Of a DNA stretch of 64,000 nucleotides, positions 13,101 to 25,100 are shown one piece after another. Numbering within the stretch: position 1 is the stretch's first letter; the number at the start of each line of letters is the position of its first letter. The DNA lies in NCBI RefSeq assembly GCF_901933205.1, contig NC_044591.1:2143501-2207500 (forward strand), written 5' to 3'. The position numbers and the translations under genes are program-made. Source of the stretch: Camarhynchus parvulus. Its lineage: Eukaryota > Chordata > Aves > Passeriformes > Thraupidae. The notes under the pieces are model-generated. The model was given only the letters and a program-made list of their open reading frames with translations. It was not told the origin of the DNA and made no database searches.

Positions 13101-16100
13101 CTTTTCCCTTTGCTAAAGCAATCCCAGTTGAAGAGAGGTCCCTTCCCCCGAGCGGAGCCCTCGGTGCTGTCACCACCACAGCTCAGGGACTGCAGTGCCA
13201 GCCTGAGACTCCAGCTCTGCTCCACAGCTCCATCTGGCCCTGCCACCTCGATTCCCTCACGTCCCAACAGCCTCACTTCTGGTGCTCGGACGTTTTCAGG
13301 GCTTCCCCAGCAACCTGAGCTGCAGCAGCTCCATCGGCACTGAGCTGAAACTGCAACACTGTGCCTGTTCCTGCAAAGTGAACTGCAAGGGTTACCCAAA
13401 ATCTCTGTGTCTGCAGGCACCTGATCTGCCCAAAAAGCTGCGGCTCCGCTGAAACAGGCCCCTCATGGCTGGGATCAGCAAGGCTGGAAAAGCCTCCTGA
13501 GATCCTCGAGTTCAAGTGTCAACCCAGCACTGCCAGGGCCACCACCAAGTGCCACATCCACAGATCCACTGAACAATTCCAGGAATTGGTGACTCCACCA
13601 GTACCCTGGGCAGCCTGTGCTAACGTCAGATCACCCTTTCTCTGAAGAAATTTCCCCTAATATCCAATGTCAACCTCCCCTGGCCCAGCCTGAGGCCGTT
13701 CCCTCTCCTCCTGTCCCTGTTCTCTTTAGCAGAGCCTGACCCCCCCCAGCTGTCCCCTCCTGTCAGGAGCTGTGCAGAGCCACAAGGGCCCCCCTGAGCC
13801 TCCTTTGCTCCAGGCTGAGCCCTCCCAGCTCCCTCAGCCTCTCCTCATGAGACTTGCGCTCCAACCCCTTGACCAAGGAAGTCATGGATGGAAGACAAAT
13901 CCCTGTAATCAGGACATGAATTTTTGACAGAAAACAGGAAATAAGATGGGGGGGCTGTACAATGAAGCCTGAGAAAACCACTGTCACCTGCAACTCATCC
14001 CAAAGAGTAGCTTGAACCATCCTGCTCCTGAGAACCACCAGCGTGGCCACGTCAAGATCACCCTGTGCCAGGGACGTGCACTAAGGAAACCTAAAGCAGA
14101 GATTTTAGACATTATTTCCTAGGAAATCTTTTATAAAATCTCCCTGTGTTTCATGAGTGTAATGACTGCCACAATTCATGGCTGAACAAACACCCAGGAG
14201 CAATTCCCACTGTCTGCATTCCCTGTGCACTCCATGTGTCATTGGGCTGTAGTGCTCGTGCAGCACTGAGAGCTGTGAGGGATCAACATCAGAGGGAGGA
14301 GGCTGAGCCCTTGGTCCCCAGGCCCCCATTCCACTGATAAGTTTCTCTAAAAGGATGCTCTGATGAGGGAAAAACATCAGCAAATAATTATCTCTCTAAA
14401 TCCATCAGGAGCAGTGCTTAATGGAGGGATCTGAGAGCCAAGCATGCCAGAAAACAGATGGGAAGAGGCAATTTTCAACAGCTCATAATTCCCATTATTT
14501 GGGTGGGTTTTGCCTGCATCCATCAAAATGCACCTTCCACATCTGAAAGCTTTCTTCCACCAGATTTCATACTTCCAAGCTCCCAGACTTTCCTACTCCC
14601 ACTGGAAGGCAGTGCAAGGAATCTGAGCTGCCAAAGACGTGAGGTCGCTCAAGGAGAAGGTTGGGAGATGCTGGCTGGTGTCAGCTGTGGGAAGGCTGAA
14701 CCCAGCCCCTGCCTCTGTGCATTTACAAGTAACTCTGTAAATCGGGCTCTTCCCTGCTCCCCAGACTTCCAGGGCTCTCCCACTGCACTGCAGGGCTGGC
14801 TGCCAGCCCCAGCACGGAACACGTTCCCAGAGAAGCCAGCAAGGCCATCGAGGACGGAGAGTACAAATGAACCGCTGTGAATAATAACCAAAATAGCCTC
14901 AAATAAAGTTGCTGCTGCCCCCGGGAAATAGGCAATTCATATTTTTACAATAAAAATTAATTCTGAAGCAAAAATGACAGGGAAGGAGTAAAAATGCATC
15001 TTAAAAAGTCATGAACTGGTAGCAGTGGCTTTAAATTAGTCAGCAGAAAATACAGCAGTTGGTAAAACCAGTGGAAAGAACAGGGCCCTTAAGATTAACA
15101 GCAACAAGATGGAAATCAAGAACACAAGAAAAATGAAGCTAAAGTCAAGAGATGGGCCTATCCCCAAAATATGGGAAAATCATCCACTGTGCCACAGAAG
15201 GGAAGGGATATTTAATCACATGGTGTGTGCACAGAGAGGGATTCTTTCATAACCAACACTTCCCTAAAATTTTCCATTCCCCCTGAAGTAGGAGGAATAT
15301 CAGCTATGGGCTCCCAGAGCAGGATTAGATAACTGGGACCCAAGAGCTTTAAGGCTCAGCCAAGGAAACTCCACGATGTGGCTGCTGGTGTTGATGCAAT
15401 CCAGCCTTGTGAGGCCACTCTGGGGAACAGACACAAGGATCACTCCATGCCAAGGGATCTCTAAGGGCAGGGGAACAGACACAAGGATCACTCCATGCCC
15501 AGGGATCTCCAAGGGCAGGGGAACAGACACAAGGATCACTCCATGCCAAGGGATCTCCAAGGGCAGGGGAACAGACACAAGGATCACTCCATGCCAAGGG
15601 ATCTCCAAGGGCAGGAGGTGCTCAGCTCTCCTGGCCAAGGTGATGGCACCACTGCCAGGGGTGAAAAGTAAACAAGTGACTTGAAGTAAAGTCCCCTGAT
15701 ACATTTTCTTGGTGTTGTTTGGCTCTGCAGGGTGGACTCAGACACTCAGAGCATCCTCCCAGTCATGCTTTACACAATGTGGTGTTGGCATTGTGTGCCA
15801 CAGAGAAAGCAGAGAGGGGGCTGCAGAGACCAGGCTGAGTGTGAGAGCCCAGCATGGAGCTGCAGCAATGGATCTCAGATGGAGAGAACCCTCTACTCTG
15901 CTCTGGTGAGACCCCACTAAATGCTGCCTTTGGCCCTGGAGTCCTCAGCACATGAAGGATGTGGAGCTTCTGGAGTGAGTCCAAGGGCTGGAGCCCCTCT
16001 GCTCTGGAGCCAGGCTGGGAGAGCTGGGGGTGCTCACCTGGAGAGGAGAAGGCTTCAGGGAGAGCTCAGAGCCCCTGGCAGGGCCTAAAGGGGCTCCAGG

Positions 16101-19100
16101 AGAGCTGGAGAGGGACTGGGGACAAGGGATGGAGGGACAGGACACAGGGAATGGCTCCCACTGCCAGAGGGCAGGGATGGATGGGATATTGGGAATTGGG
16201 AATTGTTCCCTGGCAGGGTGGGCAGGCCCTGGCACAGGGTGCCCAGAGCAGCTGGGGCTGCCCCTGGATCCCTGGCAGTGCCCAAGGCCGGGCTGGGCAG
16301 GGCTGGGAGCACCTGGGACAGTGGGAGGTGTCCCTGCCATGGCAGGGGTGGAATGGGATGAGCTTTAAAGTCCTTTCCTACCCAAACCATTCTGGGATCC
16401 TTTGAAGGCAGAGAGTGCCCAACATCCTGGGTCAGGCCTGGATGTGATGTGAGAACTTGCACAGGCAGCATGGCAAAACCAACAACTTCCCTCTGCAGCT
16501 GTGTGAGAGCACAGAGAGATTTGGGCTTCTTAATCCTCAGACTGCCCAAGCATCAAACTCACTTGGCTAAGATGGGTCCCAGCAGTTTTCTTCAGGGACT
16601 CCAGTGCCTTTGCCCAAGGTGCCACTCCCAGAGCCCGTGGCACGTCTGGGGCTGACCCAGGATTTGCTCTGTCTGCAGAGGAGCAGGGAAGGCAGAGAGA
16701 AGCAGGGAAGGCAGAGAGGAGCAGGGGAAGGAGGCAGAGGAGCAGGGAAGGCAGAGAGGAGCAGGGGAAGGAGGCAGAGGAGCAGGGAAGGCAGCAGAGA
16801 GAAGCAGGGAAGGCAGAGAGAAGCAGGGAAGGCAGAGAGAAGCAGGGAAGGCAGAGAGGAGCAGGGAAGGCAGAGAGAAGCAGGGAAGGCAGAGAGGAGC
16901 AGGGAAGGCAGCAGAGGAACAGGGAAGGCAGAGAGGAGCAGGGAAGGCAGTCACTCTGCCTCACTGGGAGCAGCTGGGATATTTGGAAGAGGGGCTGTGG
17001 TTGGAGAAGGGTTTTCTTCAAAGCACGAGGCTCCTGGAGCAGTTCCAGGCAGGGCTGGGAGCAGGACAGATGGCAGAGCCCCCCTAATCCAGATGGGCCA
17101 GCCCAGCCCAGCCCTGCACCGCTCCCTGGGACGGTGCCAAGTGCCAGCTCCATTGCAAGGCCCCACTTGCTCACACAGATTAACCCAGCCCCGAGAAGGG
17201 CCCGTGGGGAGGCACTCCTGTTTGGGAAGATCTGAGCTCTGATTGATGAAGGATGTGGGACTGGAGCAGAGAGAGGAGAGCAGAGCCAGGCTGGAGCAGG
17301 GGATGCATATCACAGCCCTCTCCTGCTGTAATCCTCCCCAGCAGAGTGCAAACCCCTGAAACTGCCAACCTGACACATCCTCATCCTTCATCCCAGCAGG
17401 AACGTGCTGCAGTGCAGGGATGTTAACAAGGAATTGCCTTATTAGTAGGGGAGGACCTCACTGTTCCCAACAACTACTTGTAAGGAGGTGGTTGTAAGGC
17501 AGGGGTTGGACTCTTCTCCCAGGAACAAGTGATGGGACAAGAGGAAATAGCATCAAGTCATGCCAAGGAAGGCTCAGATTGGAGATTGGGAAAAATTTCT
17601 TCATGGAAAGGGTACTGGACCAGACTGCCCTGGGCAGTGGTGGATTCACCTTCCCTGGAGCTGTTTAAACGAGGTTTAGATCAGGAAGGTGTCCCTGCCC
17701 AAGGCAGGGGATGGAATGGGATGGGCTTTAAGGTCCCTTCCAACCCAAACCACTCTGGGGTTCTCTGACTGGTCCCTCCAGGCAATGAGAAGCAAATCCA
17801 AGCAGGCACAGCTGTCCCAGGGAGCCCCTGCCTCTCGCTGTGCCCAGAGCAGGGATCATACACCACAGAACAGGCTGCATGCACAAAGCAGCACAGGAGA
17901 GGGCTGCAGGCAGCTCCTGCTGCGCCTCAGTGCCACCCAGCCCACGCAGCCTGGCTGGGGGCACAGGCTGGGCTGGGGCTGTGCCCTGGGCACTGCTCAT
18001 CCCTGGGAGGCAGCAGCACATGGAGCACAGCAGGGCCCTGTGCTGGCCACCGCTGCCCTCCAGTCCATCCCAGCACAGGCAGTGCCATGGTACTGGAACC
18101 CAGATGCTCCCAGGACTGCTCTCGCTGGTCTAGAGCTGAAAATTAAATTAAAACCACGACAGGGACAGTTAATTAAAGCAGATTAGTGCGAGACTAATTA
18201 GGGACGCTGACACTGCAACCATCAAGCCCTGTGATGTTAATTAGCTGTTCATTAATGTCAGCTCCCTGTTCAGTACAGAAATATGAACTGCTGATCTCCT
18301 GGGCTTCACGTGCAGCAGAGCACACGGGATCACTCGGTCACCTCCTCCAGGGGCACGGCCTGGCTTGTCACCACCCTACAGAGGCACTGTCACAGCAACA
18401 GTGTCACCCCACACCAGAGACCCCCACCACCACAACAGTGGCACCCCACACCATGAGACCCCCACCACCATCAACACTGTCACCCCACACCCTGAGACCC
18501 TCACCACCACAACAGTGTCACCCCACACCAGAGACCCTCACCACCACAACAGTGTCACCCCACACTACCACCATCAACAGGGTCACCCCACACCCTGAGA
18601 CCCTCACCACCACAACAGTGTCACCCCCACCAGAGACCCTCACCACCATCAGTTACCCCACACCCTGAGACCTCACCACCACAACAGTGTCACCCCACAC
18701 CACTGAGACCCCCACCACCATCAACACTGTCACCCCACACCACTGAGACCCTCACCACCACAACACTGTCACCCCACACCAGAGACCCCCACCACCATCA
18801 ACAGTGTCACCCCACACCCTGAGACCCTCACCACCATCAACACTGTCACCCCACACCCTGAGACCCTCACCACCACAACAGTGTCACCCCACACCCTGAG
18901 ACCCTCACCACCATCAACACTGTCACCCCACACCACTGAGACCCTCACCACCACAACAGTGTCACCCCACACCCTGAGACCCTCACACCATCAACAGTGT
19001 CACCCCGCACCAGAGACCCTCACCACCACAACAGTGTCACCCCACACCACTGAGACCCTCACCACCATCAACAGTGTCACCCCACACCACTGAGACCCTC

Positions 19101-22100
19101 ACCACCATCAACAGTGTCACCCCACACCAGAGACCCTCACCACCATCAACAGTGTCACCCCACACCCTGAGACCCTCACCACCAGCCAGCACAGAGACAC
19201 AGCCACCAATGTGCTGTCCCCAGCCTGTGCCCCACGGCCAGGGGGTGCCCCCCACACCACGAGGCACAGCGGGACACCCCAGCACCCCTGTGAGCACTGC
19301 CATGTCCCTCATGGACACCATCCCCGTGCCACTGTCAGGAAACAGAGTGCTGCCCAGCACCCACCCACAGCAGTCCCTAAAACTGGCCCCACTGACCTCC
19401 ACAAGATGGACAGACCTTGTTTCTCCTCATCCTACACCTTGAAAAGGAGACAGAACTGTGCAATTGTTCAGGTTGGAAAAGCCCTCTAAGATCATTGAGT
19501 CCAACTGTCAGCCTGGATCTGCCATGTTCACCACCAACCCACGTCCCCAGGTGCCACATCCATGTGGCTTTTGAGCACTTCCAGGGATGGTGACTCCCCC
19601 ACTGCCCTGGGCAGCCTGTACCAATGCATGATCACCCTTATCAAGAAGGAATTTTTCCAATATCCATCCTGAATTTCCCCCAGAGCAGTTTGAGGCCACC
19701 TCCTCTCCTCCTGGGAAGAGGAAATGTTCCTTGGGAGCAGAGCCTGACCCCCCTGGCTGTCCCTTCCTGTCAGGGAGGTCCCCCCTGAGCCTCCTTTTCT
19801 CCAGGCTGAGCCTCCCTTTCCCAGTTCCTTCAGCTGCTCCTGGTGCTCCAGCCGCTTCCTCACTCCATTCCCTTCCCTGGACACGATCGTGGCCAGAGCT
19901 GAGACATAAAGAGAAAGCTGAAGGAGACTGGAAAACCACAGAGATCCTTGGTAGGGACCACACTCAGGAGTGCAGGGAGCTCAGCTGGAGCTCCAGGCAG
20001 GGCAGCCTGGCTACAGGAACAGCTGCTGGGAGAACACAGGGCACGTGTGGGGCACACCAGGGCTGCAGGAGCCACACCACGGGGGCTGAGCAGGCACAGG
20101 GCTCCAGGGGACACAAAGGGTCACAGAGAGCTGAGAGAGCACACGCTGCAGGAACTGCACACGTGCTTGTAGGAACCACACACCGCTGTGAGAACTCTAC
20201 ACATGGTCACAGGAACTCCACACAGCTCTAAGAACTCTACATATGCTTGTAGGAACTCCACACACAGCTGTAAGAACTCTACACATGCTTGTAGGAACTC
20301 CACACATGGTTGTAGAGAGCCCACATGGTGACTGTATGGGGCACAGCAGAGCTGTATGGGGCACAGCAGGGCTGTAGGGGGTCACAGCAGGGCTGTATGG
20401 GGTCACAGTAAGGCTGTATGGGGTCACAGCAGGGCTGTATGGGGCACAGCAGGGCTGTATGGGGCACAGCAGGGCTGTATGGGGTCACAGCAGGGCTGTA
20501 TGGGGTCACAGTAAGGCTGTATGGGGTCACAGCAGGGCTGTATGGGGCACAGCAGAGCTGTATGGGGCACAGCAGGGCTGTATGGGGCACAGCAGGGCTG
20601 TATGGGGGCACAGCAGGGCTGTATGGGGCACACACAGGGGTTGCAGGAAGCACAGACAGGTCATGGGAAGCACACACAGACTGTAGGGAGCATACACAGG
20701 GGTGAAGAGAGCACACATGGTGTAGGGAGCAGAGGTTGTAGGGATAACACACACAGGGTGTAGGGATAACACACACACAGGGCGTAGGGATAACACACAC
20801 AGGGTGTAGGGATAACACACACACAGGGTGTAGGGATGTATACAAGGGGGTAGGATAACACACACACAGGGTGTAGGGATAACACACACAGGATGGGGCA
20901 CACACAGGGGTTGTAGGGATAACACACACAGGGTGTAGGGGTAACACACACAGGGTGTAGGGATAACACACACAGGGTGTAGGGATAACACACACATAGG
21001 GTTGTAGGGATAACACACACAGGATGTAGGGATAACACACACAGGGTGTAGGGATAACACACACATAGGGTTGTAGGGATAACACACACAGGGTGTAGGG
21101 ATAACACACACACAGGGTGGGGATAACACACACAGGGTGTAGGATAACACACATAGGGTTGTAGGGATAACACACACATAGGGTTGTAGGGATAACACAC
21201 ACAGGGTTGTAGGGATAACTCACACAGGGTGTAGGGATAACTCAGGTCACACATAAAACACAGGTTAGGGTATGTAGGGATAACACACACAGGGTGTAGG
21301 GATAACACACACAGGGTGTAGGGATAACACACACATAGGGTTGTAGGGATAACACACACAGGGTTGTAGGGATAACACACACACAGGATGTAGGGATAAC
21401 TCACACAGGGTGTAGGGGTAACACACACAGGGTGTAGGGATAACACACACACAGGGTGTAGGGGTAACACACACAGGGTGTAGGGCTAACATGGGCTGTA
21501 GGGATAACAGAGGGTGATGGGAGCTCACCAGGGCTGCAGGAGCACAGAGGGGGCTGAGGGAGCTCCCCAGGAGCTCTCAGCCTGTTCCCACTCACAGTGC
21601 AGCATGAGCCATGGGTACCATGCACCCCACTGCACCCCCAGCCTGCTGACTTCAGCCCCTGGGAGCTCCTTGGCTGCCTGGTGTCACCCCAGCCACAGGG
21701 CCTGGCTGCCCCACAGCCCCAGCAGGGTCATGGGGACACAAGAGAGGCCCTGTGCCCAGTGACAGCCACAGTGTTGAGTGCTGAGCTGTCACTCAGAGCA
21801 AATGCAGCTGCAGTGGAGCATCTCCCAAAGATATTCCAGCTGCTGGGCTGTACCAGCCCCCAAACCTTACACATCCCTCAAATACAGCCACATTCCCCAC
21901 CACACACCCAGAACCAAGCTACACCTTCCCATCTCACCGTGGAAAACACAGGAGGGTGCTCACACCTGCTCTAACCTGAATCCTACTCCAGCACCACCAG
22001 AAACTCTTTGGATGATGCCCCCAACATCAGCACCTCGGGCTACTGGAGGGTGTCCCTGCCCATGGCAGTGAGGGGAACAAGATGAGATTTAAGGTGCCCT

Positions 22101-25100
22101 CCAACCCAAAGCATGCTGTGATTCTGCCTTTTAGCCAGCTCTGGAGGAAAAAGGTGTCTCCTGCGGCTGTGCAAACTGTGGTGGGTGGGAGCCAAGAGGG
22201 GATGTCCTAATGGGAAGCAATCAGACTCCACTGCTCCTCCTCCCCCAGAGCGTATTTAGAGCTTTCAGAAAGAAACAAAACTTGTTTATCTTAACGCTAA
22301 TCAATTTATAGCAATCAAAATAAAACCCATTAGGAGCCATTCTCCATTTGAATTTCAAAGAGGCTTCTGACCCCAGGAGGCTCCCAGCTGATTGATTAGA
22401 AATTTCTGACACTAATGTGTGTCTTCGAAGGGTCCAGTGTGGCTTTAATTCCTCTCTCCTGAGACACTGATCGTGTGTTAACATCTGTCAGCCCCTTCCT
22501 GCACTTAGGGGAGGGGAAATTCATGAGCACATGGAGTTGCCTGGCACAGCTGGGGAGAAGGCAGCATTTGCTGGCTTAAACAGCTTCCAGGAATCCCTTG
22601 GGGCAAATCATTTGCATGATCCTTTTCTCCTCAGGCAAAAAAAAGAGCTGGAGTGCACCAAGAAATGAAAAGTAGAGATGCAGAGAGGGGGCAGAAAGTG
22701 GAGGGTTAGAGCTCAGGGCTGGGATTTGGATTTTGTGTCCCAGCTTTGCCCCTGACTCCCTGTGTCCCTTAAAGCCACAGGAAACACAGGATGGGTTGGG
22801 TTGGAAGGAACCTTAAAGATCATCTCATTCCAACTCCCCTGCCATGGGCAGGAACACTTTCCATTCATCCCTGGCTTCCTCCAGAAAAACCACAGATGGC
22901 ACAAGGGGAAAAAAAATCTCAACCCCAAGACACATTCACATTGTTCCAGGCTTTTCTTTTTAACCATATTCCCACCTTGGAAACTGCAACCTTCACTTTT
23001 GGTGGGCAGGAATTCATATCCTTCAAGGGTATTCCCCGACCCAAAGTGGATTGGGGGCAATCCTGCTCCACCTCTCTGGAACAGCAATGAAACATACAGG
23101 AGAGGTGATTTTTATCTGAAGAGGTGATCTCTGTCTGGAGATAGATGTAGAGAGCAGCCTTCATCCTCCAGGATGGAGCACACTTGGTCCACCAGTGGTT
23201 TGTGAAGTGGTGATGAGCACACCTGTCTCCACTTGGGGACAGACCTAAAGCTCAGAGCTCCTGGTCCTGGCATGGGGTTCTGCCCAGCTGGGGAACATTT
23301 CCTGTGTGTGCAGGCACCTGTGCTGCCCTACCAGACCTCCTGCCTTGAGGGCACCACCCTGCTGACCACAGACCTGGCTGGGCAAGAAAGGGCATTTTTT
23401 TGGTGGGGAGATTGAAATAATTGACCCAACAAGGGAGGGATTTGACCCATTACCCCACAGCTCTTTGTCTGATGCAGAAAAGCTGAGGGTGATCAAACAC
23501 TCAGGCTTGGGATCTATCCATGGAGGGAATCCACGGGAGGACAGCACTGGAACAGCATAATCCCTCGAATGCTTTTCATCTGCACAAAGGAAAGGCTGGA
23601 GAAAGGGTGGGAGGAGAAGGGGTAAATCTGTCCCTGCAAGGGGAAGCAGCAAGAGCAGCAGGCAGAGGTTCCCTGCTGCCTCCACCCCGCTCCCACTGAC
23701 AGCCATCCATCCATCCATCCATCCATCCATCCATCCATCCATCCATCCATCCATCCATCCATCCATCCATCCATCCATCCATCCATCATCCATCCATCCA
23801 TCCATCCATCCATCATCCATCCATCCATCCATCCATCCATCCATCCATCATCCATCCATCCATCCATCCATCCATCCATCCATCCATCCATCCATCCATC
23901 CATCCATCCATCCATCCATCCATCCATCCATCCATCATCCATCCATCCATCATCCATCCATCATCCATCCATCCATCCATCCACCCATCCATCCATCCAT
24001 CCATCATCCATCCATCCATCCATCCATCCATCCATCCATCCATCCATCCATCCATCCATCCATCCATCCATCCATCCATCCATCCATCCATCCATCCATC
24101 CATCCATCCATCCATCCATCCATCCATCCATCCATCCATCCATCCATCCATCCATCCATCCATCCATCCATCCATCCCCTGCTCGGCACTCCCAGGGACT
24201 GAGCAGCTCTCCCTTTCAGCAGATTAAAGCAGCTAATCTGGTTAATGAAGGCAAATGAGCCCAGTGCTGCTGCCCTTCCCTGCAGCAGGGTGGGTCAGGC
24301 AGCAGAGCTCAGCCCTGCCCAGCCCGGGGCTGCAGCGTCCCCAGGGTGACAGCCAGGCTGGGCTGTCACTGCCCCGGAGGGCAGGGAGAGCACGGGTGAC
24401 AGGAGTGACAGGAGGCACATGGGGCTCTGCCCCATCCCCCCCTGCCAGGTATCCCATCTGGCACCCAGGGAATTGTGGTGGGGCTGGTGGAGCGAGGGCA
24501 GGGATGCAGCAGCAGGGCTGGGGGGAAGCAAGGGCTGTCTTGGGCTGCTGCTCTGGGTCTGCATTACAGAAGGCACCAGAGCAAGGAACAAGATGAGCTT
24601 TAAGATCCCTTCCAAGCCAAATCAGTCCATGATCCAAAGGATGCTGTGCTGTCCTCGGGCCCCCCTGCAGGCCTGGAGGCAGCGGAGGGGGGAGTCTCCA
24701 CCCTGGCACCAGAGGCAGGAACCGCTGCTGCCAAGGCTGGCACACCTGCTCATGGACACCTCCCCCCTCCTCCAGCAGTCCCACCAGCTGGGCAGCCCAC
24801 TGCCCGTGATGTTGATGGGATGGGGAGGCATGGGAAGGGCTGTGGCTGCACAGAGGTCCCTCAGTGGGTGCTGCCAGCAGGACCAGGGCTGGCACAGAGG
24901 ACACTGCTCTCACAGGCACTGCTGGGTCTTCTCAGCGCCTCTGGGGCTGCCCCCCCCCCCAGCCTGGCACAGATTTGGGGTTCAGGGTCCTGCCCCTCAT
25001 CCAGGTGCTCTTTGATACCCTGATGGCTGCTTCTCAGCTAAAGCCCAACTCCCAGCAATGAACCATCTTGTCTGACATGCTCCAAAATGTGGAGAGCTCC

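Noticed and set aside
16530..17242. Frames of over 200 codons on both strands
   Set aside because: They arise from the purine-rich minisatellite at 16677-16948.
18231..19442. Possible CRISPR-like array with regular repeats
   Set aside because: The units are contiguous, with no unique spacers, in a vertebrate intron. This is a minisatellite.
20279..21528. Minus-strand open frames of 220-314 codons rich in Cys, Tyr and Pro
   Set aside because: They come from the 20-24-bp minisatellites; the repeated CVCYPY-like peptide just mirrors the DNA unit, and several frames are open at once.
23245..24189. Long minus-strand open frames rich in MDGW repeats
   Set aside because: They are translations of the (ATCC)n microsatellite and its flanks. 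Multiple frames stay open because the four-base unit has no stop in that sense.
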